Assembly: GCA_003228735.1 (NCBI GenBank)
Contig: QIFG01000077.1
Location: 1-38,866 of the forward strand
Length of the DNA: 38,866 nt
Direction of reading: 5' to 3'
Source: Zetaproteobacteria bacterium
GTDB lineage: Bacteria > Pseudomonadota > Zetaproteobacteria > Mariprofundales > Mariprofundaceae
Under the pieces are notes generated by a model, which was given only the letters and a program-made list of their open reading frames with translations, was not told where the DNA came from and did not search any database. Within the stretch, counting starts at the first letter, position 1, and each line of letters begins with the position of its first letter. The translations under genes and the position numbers were made by a program. Below are positions 1 through 8,457 of this stretch, piece by piece.

Positions 1-72
1 TTCAAGTCGGCAACACCCAAAATATCTCCTAACTCACTATTCTAAAAAAGGTTCTCGTTACAATCAGTCAAG

Positions 73-972
73 TTAACCGGACAGTTGTGACAAATGATGA
101 ATATCCAAAGCCAGTTTCAGCAATCTTGGAAGTGTTTCCCCCTTCGTTGATATAATTTCTCGCCGTACCTCAATAGCAGCGACTCCAAAGCGATAATCAT
201 CATACTCAATATCAAGGAGGTCGTAAATTTCGGGGTCTTCTATTTGAGGTCTTTCATATTCGTCATCTGGAATAAACATTTCCTCTTGGTTATCCTCAAG
301 TGACCCATTTATTTCGTGAATATCTTTTAAATGCGCAAGCGCCAACAATAGTCGCACATCCGGAAAATCGGATTTGTAAGTATCAGGTGCCGTATCCACA
401 TAAAAAGAACGAAGCCGTATCTGATCGCTATTGTCCAGTTTTTCCCATCGACCATCAAGGCTCATGAGTTCAATTTCTTTCAACGTTAATTGCTTGGCTT
501 TTTCATAATCTTCATCGCCCAGTTGCATCATTTCATGCGCCTGTATATATAAGGCGCGGCCTCTGAATTCACTTGAAAGCATTGACGTTTTTTTTGTGAC
601 CGCGCAAGGAGAATCAGCTTTGATAGCTATGTCGTTGGCGATATCACTCTGCCATAGGTTATTTACAACCGACTTGGCCAGATCATCAGCAAAAACTATC
701 CCTTGGATACTGCCCATGCTAACAAAGCTTTTTACATCATCGGGCAAACTGGCAAAGCGCTTGGCAATCAATGCACTATAACTAAGGGGATCCTTTCTCA
801 AATGTTCAAGCCCTTTTTCAGTCAAAGCTTGCGTAACATCACGGGTGGCAAAAAGGGATGAATTACTTAGCGCATACTGAATCAATTCGGTAAGCAACCG
901 TGGGTTCCCATCGCACCTATCCAAGATAGTAACAAATTGTTCTTCAGTCAGCCCTGGCAATGCTTTTTTCAA
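73..972 (-). pseudogene. 3' part of a disrupted STAND/AAA-type ATPase gene
   Basis: This is the C-terminal remnant of a large ATPase whose N-terminal P-loop part lies just upstream at 1005-1430 on the same strand. The 299-residue frame opens with a TTG codon directly beside a 43-bp palindrome. It begins with residues typical of the end of a STAND NTPase module (ALPGLTEEQF, then DGNPRLLTELI). A helical, acidic region rich in Asp, Glu and Tyr follows, with no recognised domain. No ribosome binding site precedes the TTG, so independent translation is doubtful. The reading frame runs back into the palindrome and meets a stop there. I read it as broken because the two pieces look like opposite ends of one family and the middle segment is absent. 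The cellular role is unknown; such ATPases often act as signal-responsive switches. Confidence 0.6.
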
Positions 973-1013
973 CTTGTAATTCCCCGTGGTCTTGCCACGG
1001 GGAATTACAAGTT
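971..1013. repeat. perfect 43-bp palindrome at the break in the ATPase gene
   Basis: Two perfect 19-bp arms (971-989 and 995-1013) surround a 5-nt loop (990-994). It lies exactly between the two halves of the ATPase gene. It supplies the premature TAA of the upstream half and puts the downstream half in another frame. No T-tract follows, so a simple intrinsic terminator is unlikely. It may be a deletion scar, a small palindromic mobile element or a fold-back assembly artefact. I saw no second copy in the window. Confidence 0.9.
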
Positions 1014-1430
1014 AAAGCGTGTCTGATATAGCGGCTGCAAATGCAACGCAAAAAAATCCAAATAGGCACTTAAAGTACTCACTATCTGGCTGTTATGTCC
1101 AGCAGGGTCAGCACAACGTAATCCCCACCATAGATAAGGCATTGATTTTTCCTGTTCGGAAAATTCTTCAAGAAGGGGATTAATCTTTAAATTGTCACCG
1201 ATATTTCCAAGCCTGCGTGGCCAATATTGAACTTCATCTTCGTTTTCTGACAGCCATGAATAAAACTCCTGAATCAACCGTGTTTTTCCAAAACCACTTT
1301 CTCCTAAGATAATAGCAATTTGCGGCTCCGGGGTTATACTGTCCGCAACCAACTTCCATTTATCAATCAGAAATTGGAGTTCTTTTTCGCGTCCGCAAAA
1401 GACATTCTGCCATTGATTATCTTCGCACAT
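1005..1430 (-). pseudogene. 5' part of the disrupted STAND/AAA-type ATPase gene (P-loop end)
   Basis: The 141 residues start with a typical STAND/AAA opening (FCGREKELQFL near residue 11) and a clear Walker A motif, GESGFGKTR (about residues 43-51), so the intact protein would have bound ATP. A well-placed AGGAG-like site lies about 7 nt before the ATG at 1430, so this end is probably still translated. The protein stops after LQPLYQTRFNL, inside the palindrome. No Walker B motif is present here or in the downstream piece. In this family it would lie in the missing interval, so the product cannot be a working ATPase. The partner or signal of the intact protein cannot be told from what remains. 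Confidence 0.65.
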
Positions 1431-1540
1431 GTATCCCTCTCCTATCCGTGGAGCAGTGAAAATCTGCCATCATCGGCGGACAAAACCTGTACCGCCTTCC
1501 CTATCTACACAATTCCACAATCCGTTCGGCCGTCTTCAAT

Positions 1541-1804
1541 TCAAGAGAGGTTTGCAGGTTGAGCCTGAACGCCCTGCTCGATGGCATCTTCCATATCCTT
1601 GAGCGTCTTTGGCTTACCTGAATACCGGAGAAACCCCGCCACATCTTCAAGGCAGGTTTCATGAAAAGGCGACGCCGGTTTGAGCAGAACGCCATCACCA
1701 GCATCAATTACTTCGAGCTGTTGACCCTGTTCCCAATGATGTGCCATGCGTACGGCCTTTGGGATAATCACCTGCCCTTTACTGGATAACCTGGTAACCG
1801 TCAT
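1541..1804 (-). CDS. AbrB/MazE-type antitoxin, apparently orphan
   Basis: This 87-residue protein has the swapped-hairpin DNA-binding signature of the AbrB/MazE/SpoVT family at its N-terminus: SSKGQVIIPKAVR at residues 7-19. The C-terminal tail (LEDVAGFLRYSGKPKTLKDMEDAI) resembles the toxin-wrapping tails of VapB-like antitoxins. A GGAG site lies 8 nt before the ATG. In type II modules the PIN-domain toxin normally follows directly. Here only about 110 bp separate the stop from the next gene and no toxin frame is present. It is therefore either a solitary regulator or the survivor of a broken toxin-antitoxin pair. DNA binding is a family inference. Confidence 0.8.
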   Translation of the reverse strand: MTVTRLSSKGQVIIPKAVRMAHHWEQGQQLEVIDAGDGVLLKPASPFHETCLEDVAGFLRYSGKPKTLKDMEDAIEQGVQAQPANLS

Positions 1805-1871
1805 GCAATCACTCCAGTAGGAAATATGTAAAACGATGGCCAGATGACGGGGGCGATGTCAAATAATCCGT

Positions 1872-3008
1872 TTACTTCGAAGGATAGCCAAGCACGCCAG
1901 AGTTGGAGACATCACGATCCAGACGGAAGGCCGACATATCCATCTGAGGCTCCTGCCCCATCATCCAGTCACTCATGATACTGGCTGTGATCGGGGCCAG
2001 GGCGACGCCATTGCGGTAGTGGCCGCTGGCCACCCACAGGCCGGAAACCCCTGGCACCGGCCCCATAAACGGCAAGCCGTCCGGACTGCCGGGACGAAAG
2101 CCCATCCACTGCTGCTCCACCTCGGCATCTTCCAATCCGGGTACAATATTGTGCATGGCCTGCATCAATTCATTGATGACCTCGACCGTGTTGCCACGCC
2201 TGAAGCCGACATTCTCCATGCTGGCGCCGATGAGAATACGTCCATCCGCCCGTGGCACAAAATAAGCCCGGTCGTGTTTGACGATATGCCTGAGCAGACC
2301 CGGTTCCGACTTCAGCAATACAATCTGCCCCTTCACCGGCTGCACCGGCAGGGAAAATCCCATTTGATCAGCCAGTTCCCCGCTCCAACTGCCGGCAGCC
2401 AGCAGCACGGCATCGGCCTGGATTTCCGAACCATCGGCCAGCGTCACGCCATTCACCTTGCCACCCTGTCGGCTCAGGCTTGCGGCCTCCGCCTGCTCGC
2501 GCACCTCAATTGATTCGGCTTCCAGCACCTTGCGAAGAGCCTGCAACAGCCTCGGATTCCTGAGTTGGCTGACCCGCGGCCACAACAGTGCCCCCTGAAT
2601 ATTGGCCGACAAGGCCGGCTCATCTTTCGTGGCTGCGACAATATCGAGTTCCTCTACCTGCCAGCCAAAGCGTTTTGACCAGTCCAGTGCCGCCTGCCGG
2701 TGATCGATCCTGTCATCGGCAAACAACGGCACCAGCAGGCCATTCTCCAAGCGCTCGATGGACATGCCGGAAATGTCCTCCAACTCTTCCTGAAGCTGCG
2801 GATACATGGCCAGGCTTGCATCAACCAGATGCGTGAAGGCATCCGGGTACAGCCAGGGATTGATCGGGCACAGGATGCCTGCTCCGGCCCATGATGACTC
2901 GGAGCCGAGATTGCCCCGCTCCAGCACAATCGGCGTTGCCCCACGCTGCTTCAGCATCCAGGCGGTCAGACAGCCGATGACACCGCCGCCAATGATCGCC
3001 ACCCGCAT
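1872..3008 (-). CDS. thiO: glycine oxidase ThiO (FAD-dependent amine oxidase)
   Basis: A DAO-family flavoenzyme of 378 residues. The N-terminal Rossmann motif is IGGGVIG (residues 6-12), followed by the ThiO-like stretch ESSWAGAGILCP. A C-terminal FAD/substrate segment contains GFRPGSPDGLPFMGP and ASGHYRNGVALAP. ThiO oxidises glycine to iminoglycine for the thiazole ring of thiamine in the cytoplasm. I chose the ATG at 3008, not the one 12 codons upstream. The dinucleotide fold normally begins within a few residues of the start (MRVAIIGGG), and a GGAG lies about 7 nt before it. No other thi genes are adjacent. It is divergent from hpnC with under 100 bp between starts, so the promoters must overlap. 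Confidence 0.85.
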   Translation of the reverse strand: MRVAIIGGGVIGCLTAWMLKQRGATPIVLERGNLGSESSWAGAGILCPINPWLYPDAFTHLVDASLAMYPQLQEELEDISGMSIERLENGLLVPLFADDRIDHRQAALDWSKRFGWQVEELDIVAATKDEPALSANIQGALLWPRVSQLRNPRLLQALRKVLEAESIEVREQAEAASLSRQGGKVNGVTLADGSEIQADAVLLAAGSWSGELADQMGFSLPVQPVKGQIVLLKSEPGLLRHIVKHDRAYFVPRADGRILIGASMENVGFRRGNTVEVINELMQAMHNIVPGLEDAEVEQQWMGFRPGSPDGLPFMGPVPGVSGLWVASGHYRNGVALAPITASIMSDWMMGQEPQMDMSAFRLDRDVSNSGVLGYPSK

Positions 3009-3100
3009 GTCCTGCTCCACCGATATCGCCTCCCGCCAATGCACTTGCCAACAACCCCAAGCTGCCTACCATGCCCACATGTCTGGACACCATGCCCCAC

Positions 3101-4006
3101 ATGTCTGAGCAAAGCCGGGATTTGAAGCAAGCTTACCAGCACTGCCTGAAGCTGGCACGACGACATTACGAAAATTTTCCGACCGCCTCCATATTGATCC
3201 GCCGCGATCTCAGACCGGCCGTGGCTGCCATCTATGCCTTCGCCAGACAGGCGGACGACATCGCGGATGAAGGCGATAACCCGGAAGAAAAGCGGCTGAA
3301 ACAACTGGATGCCTGGGAAGCTCTGCTGGAACGCTGTCAACATGGGTACCTGGATCACCCTGTATTCCTGGCCCTCGGCGATGCCATTGAGCGTCATGAA
3401 CTGCCCGTATCTTCCCTGCACGATCTCATCACAGCCTTTCGCATGGATGTGAGCATTCACTCCTACGCCACACAGGGAGAACTGATGTTTTACTGCAGGC
3501 ATTCGGCCAACCCGGTAGGGCGATTAATGCTGGCCCTGCACAACATCAACAACTCCGAAGCAATGGCCGGCTCGGATGCCATATGCACGGCGTTGCAACT
3601 GGCCAACTTCTGGCAGGATTTAAGCCGAGATATCCCCAAGGGGCGTTGTTACCTGCCGAATGAGTGGCTGCAATCCGCGGGGTTGAGCAGCAGCGAATTG
3701 CAGCATGGCGAGGTAAGCAGTGAAATGTTTCGCCCGGCTCTTGATAAGGCCATTGCCTATACAGATAAGCTGTTTACAGACGGGTACAAAATATTAAAAC
3801 ACCTCCCCTTCCGGTTGCGGCTGCAAATCGCCGCCACCTTGCATGGCGGCAGGGCTATCCTGAACAAGGTGGCCGAATCCGGAGATCCGCTGCATACGCG
3901 GCCAGTATTGGACAAAGGACAGTGGCTATCCATGACGATGCCCATATTACGCGACGCCCTTTGTCCTGCCGGAGCGCAAAGCCGGAGAGCACGTGACGCC
4001 GGCTGA
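3101..4006 (+). CDS. hpnC: hydroxysqualene synthase HpnC
   Basis: A trans-isoprenyl diphosphate synthase-fold protein of about 301 residues. Both aspartate-rich metal-binding motifs are visible: QADDIADE near residue 50 and WQDLSRD near residue 171. The opening HYENFPTAS is typical of HpnC rather than HpnD. In the established three-enzyme route, HpnC turns presqualene diphosphate into hydroxysqualene. It is first in a tight operon with hpnD and hpnE. The frame is open to an ATG at 3071, but no convincing ribosome binding site precedes either start. I prefer 3101 because the family sequence begins shortly after it. The product would feed hopanoids or other squalene-derived lipids; no squalene-hopene cyclase is in this window. 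Confidence 0.88.
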   Translation: MSEQSRDLKQAYQHCLKLARRHYENFPTASILIRRDLRPAVAAIYAFARQADDIADEGDNPEEKRLKQLDAWEALLERCQHGYLDHPVFLALGDAIERHELPVSSLHDLITAFRMDVSIHSYATQGELMFYCRHSANPVGRLMLALHNINNSEAMAGSDAICTALQLANFWQDLSRDIPKGRCYLPNEWLQSAGLSSSELQHGEVSSEMFRPALDKAIAYTDKLFTDGYKILKHLPFRLRLQIAATLHGGRAILNKVAESGDPLHTRPVLDKGQWLSMTMPILRDALCPAGAQSRRARDAG

Positions 4007-4868
4007 ATACTGCGAGGACAAAACCCGGGGATCCGGCTCTTCCTTTTTCTACTCCTTCCTGTTTCTGCCGGAAGAAAAAAAGCGGGCCATGATGGCCCTC
4101 TATGCCTTCTGCCGCGAGGTCGATGATATCGCTGATGAGGTGAATGACCCGGAAACAGCCATGCGTAAACTGCAATTCTGGCGTGAAGAAATTGTCCGCG
4201 CCTTTGCCGGGAAGCCTGAACATCCGATCGGCAAGGAACTGCATGAAGCCAATCGGCACTGCCAGCTTTCCGAGGCTCTGTTTGCTGACATCATGGACGG
4301 CATGGTTACGGATATCGCAGGCCTGCCGATCCTTAAATCTGAAGACCTCAGCCAATACTGCTATCGCGTAGCCGGCGCCGTCGGCCTGCTTTCCATTGAA
4401 ATCTTCGGCTACACGGACAGAAAATCACGCGAATTCTCAACCGCATTGGGAGAGGCGCTTCAACTCACCAATATCCTGCGTGATGTCAGAGAGGACGCGA
4501 CACGCGGCCGCATCTATTTCCCGCAGGAGGCGCGTATCCGCTTTGGTGTTACCGATCAGGATTTCAAGGATGGCAGTAAAACACCCGGGATGCAGGCGTT
4601 ACTCGAGCATTACGGAAAGCTTGCCGATGATTCTTATGCAAAAGCGCTGGAGCTATTACCCAAAGTGGATCGGAAAAATCTGACTCCCTCACTCATTATG
4701 GGAGCGATCTACCATGCCCACCTGCTGAAGCTGAGGGCTGCCGGGTTTGATAGTTGGAGACATAACATCCGCTTGTCACCGATTCATAAGATGTGGATTG
4801 CCTGGCGAGCCTGGCGCTATGAAAAGCGCGCCCAGGTTACCGGCTCACCTGCCAAGTTCGGATACTGA
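3993..4868 (+). CDS. hpnD: presqualene diphosphate synthase HpnD
   Basis: This 291-residue enzyme of the squalene/phytoene synthase family has two aspartate-rich motifs: REVDDIADE (residues 41-49) and NILRDVREDATRGRIYFP (from 160). HpnD condenses two farnesyl diphosphates into presqualene diphosphate, the substrate of HpnC. Translation starts at a GTG 14 bases inside the end of hpnC, an overlap that suggests translational coupling. It differs from HpnC in SSFFYSFLFLPEEKRAM-type wording near its start, typical of HpnD. Length and order are normal for the hpnCDE set. Confidence 0.9.
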   Translation: MTPAEYCEDKTRGSGSSFFYSFLFLPEEKKRAMMALYAFCREVDDIADEVNDPETAMRKLQFWREEIVRAFAGKPEHPIGKELHEANRHCQLSEALFADIMDGMVTDIAGLPILKSEDLSQYCYRVAGAVGLLSIEIFGYTDRKSREFSTALGEALQLTNILRDVREDATRGRIYFPQEARIRFGVTDQDFKDGSKTPGMQALLEHYGKLADDSYAKALELLPKVDRKNLTPSLIMGAIYHAHLLKLRAAGFDSWRHNIRLSPIHKMWIAWRAWRYEKRAQVTGSPAKFGY

Positions 4869-6151
4869 TGCGCATTGCCGTCATTGGCGGAGGGGTGGCG
4901 GGCCTGACATGCGCCATCCGGCTGGCGCAGAAAAATCAGGATATCGTACTGTTCGAGGCGGCTCCAGGACTGGGTGGCAGAACGCGCTCTTTTTTTGACG
5001 CTAAGGTAAATGGATGGGTAGATAACGGCCCGCACCTGCTGGCCGGAGCATACCAGTCCACCCTGAGATTACTGGAAGAGTGTGGTGCAGCAGACAACAT
5101 TCATTGGCAGGCTTCGCTTCGCCTGCCGCTCTGGAGGCCGGGGAATGGCATTCAACACATGGCTCCGCCTGCCACTCTGCCAATCGCCTGCGGACTACCG
5201 TGGGCATGCTACAGGCTTCCAGGACATGGTATGGACAGCCTGACCGGCATATTCCGCCTGTCTCTGGCAAGCCGAAAAGACATTGATTCGGAGCTAACAA
5301 CCCAAAGATGGCTGAATGACAACAAAATACCCGAATGCCTGCAAAAGGACTTGCTGGAGCCTTTATGCCTGGGCGCCATGAATGAGCCGCTTGAAACGGC
5401 CAGCGCAAAGAGCTTTGCCCGCGTGCTGCGCGAGAGTTTCGCCAGCCATAAGACTGCACGGCTTGGGTGGTTTAGGGTTCCGTTGTCCCAGGCTCTTGTG
5501 AAGCCGCTGGAAGAGAAGGCCGCAGACATGGGCGTGAAAATCCGTAAAAGCTGCCGCGTACTGCATTTGCTTGCAGCAGACAACGGCATTGCCATCGAAA
5601 CTGCCACAGGACCGGACAGGTTCGACCGGGCAGTCATCGCCTTGCCTGCAAGGGCCAGGAACGCTTTGCTCGGCAGGAAAGCACCAGTCGAGACAATGCC
5701 TATTACCAATGTCCATCTATGGTTTCGTGGGCTGCCTCCCTTGCCTGAACCGCTTATCGGCGGACTTGGCACGCATGCGCACTGGTTTTTTGACATGTCG
5801 CAACAACATGAGATTGGCGATAACGGGCAAGCGGGCCTGAGACATATCTGCGCCGTCATCAGTGCGGACGTATGCAAACTTCCGGCCGAACAGCGAATAC
5901 AGATTGTTTGCCGGGAATTATCCGACATGCTAGGCCTGAAAACTGAAATCAGACCCCAGCATCACCGGATCGTCTGCGAGCGGCACGCAACGATGCTGAC
6001 GCGACCAGCCAGTAATAAGAACGCGTTGCCGCCTTTCGTGATCGATGCTTCAGAACAGCCTGAACCGGGCAGCCTGCCTGCCACCATCGAGTTGGCCGTA
6101 CAACGAGGCGATCTGGCTGCTAATCAAGCAATAGAACCAATCCCGGCATAG
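4868..6151 (+). CDS. hpnE: hydroxysqualene dehydroxylase HpnE
   Basis: A 427-residue FAD-dependent amine oxidase/desaturase-like protein. Its dinucleotide motif is VIGGGVAGLTCAIRL at residues 5-19, followed by the second glycine-rich motif GLGGRTRSF. HpnE reduces hydroxysqualene to squalene in the last step of the HpnCDE route. The start codon overlaps the hpnD stop (TGATG), so the operon is coupled. The C-terminal FAD motif, usually AGDWT..GLPATIEGA, here reads IDASEQPEPGSLPATIELA. The LPATIE part is kept and the AGDWT part is lost. This is unusual and may affect cofactor binding or reflect local divergence. Operon position still makes the assignment firm. Confidence 0.85.
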   Translation: MRIAVIGGGVAGLTCAIRLAQKNQDIVLFEAAPGLGGRTRSFFDAKVNGWVDNGPHLLAGAYQSTLRLLEECGAADNIHWQASLRLPLWRPGNGIQHMAPPATLPIACGLPWACYRLPGHGMDSLTGIFRLSLASRKDIDSELTTQRWLNDNKIPECLQKDLLEPLCLGAMNEPLETASAKSFARVLRESFASHKTARLGWFRVPLSQALVKPLEEKAADMGVKIRKSCRVLHLLAADNGIAIETATGPDRFDRAVIALPARARNALLGRKAPVETMPITNVHLWFRGLPPLPEPLIGGLGTHAHWFFDMSQQHEIGDNGQAGLRHICAVISADVCKLPAEQRIQIVCRELSDMLGLKTEIRPQHHRIVCERHATMLTRPASNKNALPPFVIDASEQPEPGSLPATIELAVQRGDLAANQAIEPIPA

Positions 6152-6408
6152 GCTTATCCACCACCCTGAACGGGTATTTCGCCATTCCGGTCATTTACCG
6201 CCTAATCCTGGAATATACATGATGTGCTCGTTTTATTTACTTGAATCATAAAGACTTTTTCAAGTGATTACATTTTATGCAACCATAGCCATGTCCCATC
6301 AGGGAGCAAGACGGCTGATTTCACTTGAATTTTATCCACCAAGTTATCCACAGGCGTTGTGGGAGGATGGGATAAGCCCTTTATTCCGAGAGAGTTAGGT
6401 CAATTTCG
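6152..6408. promoter_or_regulatory. non-coding gap with DnaA-box-like sites and AT-rich core
   Basis: About 340 bp without a convincing gene lie between hpnE and the preferred coq7 start. The stretch has one perfect DnaA-box consensus, TTATCCACA (6344-6352). Two 8-of-9 matches, TTATCCACC, lie at 6154-6162 and 6332-6340. An AT-rich core (about 6229-6280) and inverted copies of TCAAGTGA/TCACTTGA (6260-6267 and 6321-6328) are also present. The coq7 promoter should lie here. DnaA binding is possible, but origin function is unproven. Confidence 0.5.
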
Positions 6409-6492
6409 ATGGAAAACAGGCAGTTGATGCAACCATCAAAATGCGTAGATTCCAAGACCGTGAAGACATCAAACTTCCGTAACTATTCCCTT

Positions 6493-7113
6493 ATGGATCG
6501 ACTGCTATCCGAACTGGATCAGAGCCTTAACAATATTTTCTGTGAGCAGCAGTCCAGCCGCCCCTACCCTGCCGGAAAACCGGACAAGAAGGTGTCTTTG
6601 TCACCCGATGAGAAGCAGGCAAGCGCCGGTATGATGCGCGTGAACCATGCTGGCGAGATGGCGGCGCAAGCGTTGTACCAGGGGCAAAGCCTGACTGCCC
6701 GAGACCCTGCCCTGCGGGAAAAGCTTCGTCATGCATCAATTGAAGAGGCCGATCATTTGAACTGGTGCCGCCGCAGACTGGACGAACTGGACGCCCAACC
6801 ATCATATCTTGACCCGCTCTGGTATGTCGGCTCGCTTTGTATCGGCGTTGCAGCCGGAATTGCCGGTGACCGCTGGAATCTGGGCTTCCTGGCCGAAACC
6901 GAACATCAGGTCGTACGGCATCTGGACAGTCATCTGAAAAGGCTTCCTGCGAACGATCATGAGAGCCGCGGAATTGTCTCACAGATGAGAGAGGATGAAC
7001 TTGGCCACGCCACGCTGGCCGAAGACCTGGGCGCCGCCAAACTTCCCGCCCCGGTGAATTCCGTCATGCAGTTAACAGCCAAAGTCATGACGTCGGTGGC
7101 AGAACGTATCTAA
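6493..7113 (+). CDS. coq7: ubiquinone biosynthesis hydroxylase Coq7 (di-iron)
   Basis: A carboxylate-bridged di-iron monooxygenase that hydroxylates 2-polyprenyl-3-methyl-6-methoxy-1,4-benzoquinone near the end of ubiquinone synthesis. From the ATG at 6493 the protein has 206 residues, the usual bacterial length. All ligand motifs are present: NHAGE (E55), EEADH (E85, H88), ETEH (E137) and EDELGH (E169, H172). The frame is open upstream to an ATG at 6409. Those extra 28 residues look non-homologous and neither start has a strong ribosome binding site, so 6409 cannot be excluded. It is monocistronic as far as can be seen and implies aerobic or microaerobic quinone synthesis. Confidence 0.88.
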   Translation: MDRLLSELDQSLNNIFCEQQSSRPYPAGKPDKKVSLSPDEKQASAGMMRVNHAGEMAAQALYQGQSLTARDPALREKLRHASIEEADHLNWCRRRLDELDAQPSYLDPLWYVGSLCIGVAAGIAGDRWNLGFLAETEHQVVRHLDSHLKRLPANDHESRGIVSQMREDELGHATLAEDLGAAKLPAPVNSVMQLTAKVMTSVAERI

Positions 7114-7193
7114 CCAATCCATAGGATGCGTGTTATCGTTCAAGCCAACATGATTTAAGTAAGCAAATAACCAAACTTGGAGCAGCCCATTAC

Positions 7194-7949
7194 ATGTCAG
7201 GACATTCCAAATGGTCCACGATCAAACACAAAAAGGCTGCGGCCGATGCCAAACGCGGCCAGGTTTTCACCAAGTACATTCGAGAGATCACTCTTGCCGC
7301 CCGCCTTGGCGGCGCGGACGTTGACGCCAATCCGCGCTTGCGTTCCGCCGTTACTGCCGCCAGAGGCGTCAACATGCCCAAGGACAATATCGAACGCGCC
7401 ATTTCGCGCGGCGCGGGCGGTCTGGATGGCGCCAATATTGAGGAAATTCGCTACGAAGGCTACGGCCCTGGCGGCGTGGCCATTCTGGTCGACTGCATGA
7501 CCGACAACCGCAACAGAACTGTTTCCGATGTGCGCTCAACGCTTGCCAAGGCAGGCGGCAACCTGGGTGAATCCGGTTGCGTAGCCTGGATGTTTCAGCA
7601 GAAAGGCCTGTTCGTCTTCGATGATGCAGACACAGATGAAGAGCAGCTTATGGAGATTGTCCTGGAAGCCGGAGCGGACGACATCGAAGACAAGCCGGAA
7701 GAAAAAGCCATCGAAGTGGCATGTACGCCCGATGTCTTCCCATCTGTGCAGGCGGCGCTCGAAGAGGCAAACATGAAACCGCAAATGGCTGAAGTCTCAT
7801 GGATTCCCGACAACACTGTGCCTGTCGAGGGAGATGCGGCCGAAAAAATGCTGCGGTTGATGGAACGCCTGGAATATCTGGATGACGTACAACACGTTTA
7901 CGCCAATTTCGATATTTCCGAAGCCGAGATGGAACGTCTCAGTGCCTAG
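7194..7949 (+). CDS. yebC: YebC/TACO1-family regulator
   Basis: A 251-residue protein with the family signature at its N-terminus ([22 protein letters not shown]). Family landmarks follow: YEGYGPGG near residue 84 and [16 protein letters not shown] near residue 120. YebC proteins have been described as DNA-binding transcription factors. More recently they have been described as ribosome-associated factors that help translation of proline-rich stretches. A GGAG lies about 8 nt before the ATG. It sits directly upstream of ruvC (13 nt gap), the standard neighbourhood, and is probably cotranscribed with ruvCAB. Confidence 0.93.
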   Translation: MSGHSKWSTIKHKKAAADAKRGQVFTKYIREITLAARLGGADVDANPRLRSAVTAARGVNMPKDNIERAISRGAGGLDGANIEEIRYEGYGPGGVAILVDCMTDNRNRTVSDVRSTLAKAGGNLGESGCVAWMFQQKGLFVFDDADTDEEQLMEIVLEAGADDIEDKPEEKAIEVACTPDVFPSVQAALEEANMKPQMAEVSWIPDNTVPVEGDAAEKMLRLMERLEYLDDVQHVYANFDISEAEMERLSA

Positions 7950-7962
7950 TGCTCCACCCTAA

Positions 7963-8457
7963 ATGCTTGTACTTGGCGTAGATCCCGGCTCCCGGCATAC
8001 CGGATATGGTGTCATTGAAGTCAACGGCAACAAACTGAAGCACGTAGCGCACGGCGTCATCTCCCCCCCGCCGAAAGCTGAATTCAGCAGTCGGCTGTTT
8101 GTACTTTTTGAGGGGTTGAGCGAGGTGATTCAACGTTACCGCCCGGACGAGGCAGCTATGGAGGATGTGTTCATGGCAAAAAATGCAGCCTCCGCCCTGA
8201 AACTTGGACAGGCGCGCGGCGCCCTCATCGTCTCCTGTGTGCAAGCCGGTCTCAACGTCTCCCCTTACAGCCCGACTGCTGTCAAACAGGCCCTGGTTGG
8301 CTTCGGGCGCGCCGAAAAGGCGCAGATTCAGCACATGGTAAGCCTGCTCATCAAGCCACCGGGCAAGCTGCAGGAAGATGCAGCCGATGCGCTGGCTGTG
8401 GCCATATGTCACGCCCACCATGCGCCGGCAAAAGCTCTGCGGGAAAACGCCGCATGA
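7963..8457 (+). CDS. ruvC: Holliday junction resolvase RuvC
   Basis: A 164-residue RNase H-fold endonuclease that cuts Holliday junctions symmetrically after RuvAB branch migration. The four acidic catalytic residues are all visible: D7 (GVDPGS), E67 (AAMEDVF), D139 and D142 (QEDAADALA). Length is typical. The stop overlaps the ruvA start by ATGA, indicating coupled translation in a ruvC-ruvA-ruvB unit. Confidence 0.95.
   Translation: MLVLGVDPGSRHTGYGVIEVNGNKLKHVAHGVISPPPKAEFSSRLFVLFEGLSEVIQRYRPDEAAMEDVFMAKNAASALKLGQARGALIVSCVQAGLNVSPYSPTAVKQALVGFGRAEKAQIQHMVSLLIKPPGKLQEDAADALAVAICHAHHAPAKALRENAA

Noticed and set aside
971-1013. Palindrome as an intrinsic terminator
   Set aside because: No T-tract follows on either strand and it lies inside a broken coding region rather than at an operon end.
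1501-1707. Minus-strand frame as a possible toxin partner of the antitoxin
   Set aside because: It overlaps the antitoxin in another frame and shows no PIN-domain acidic residues.
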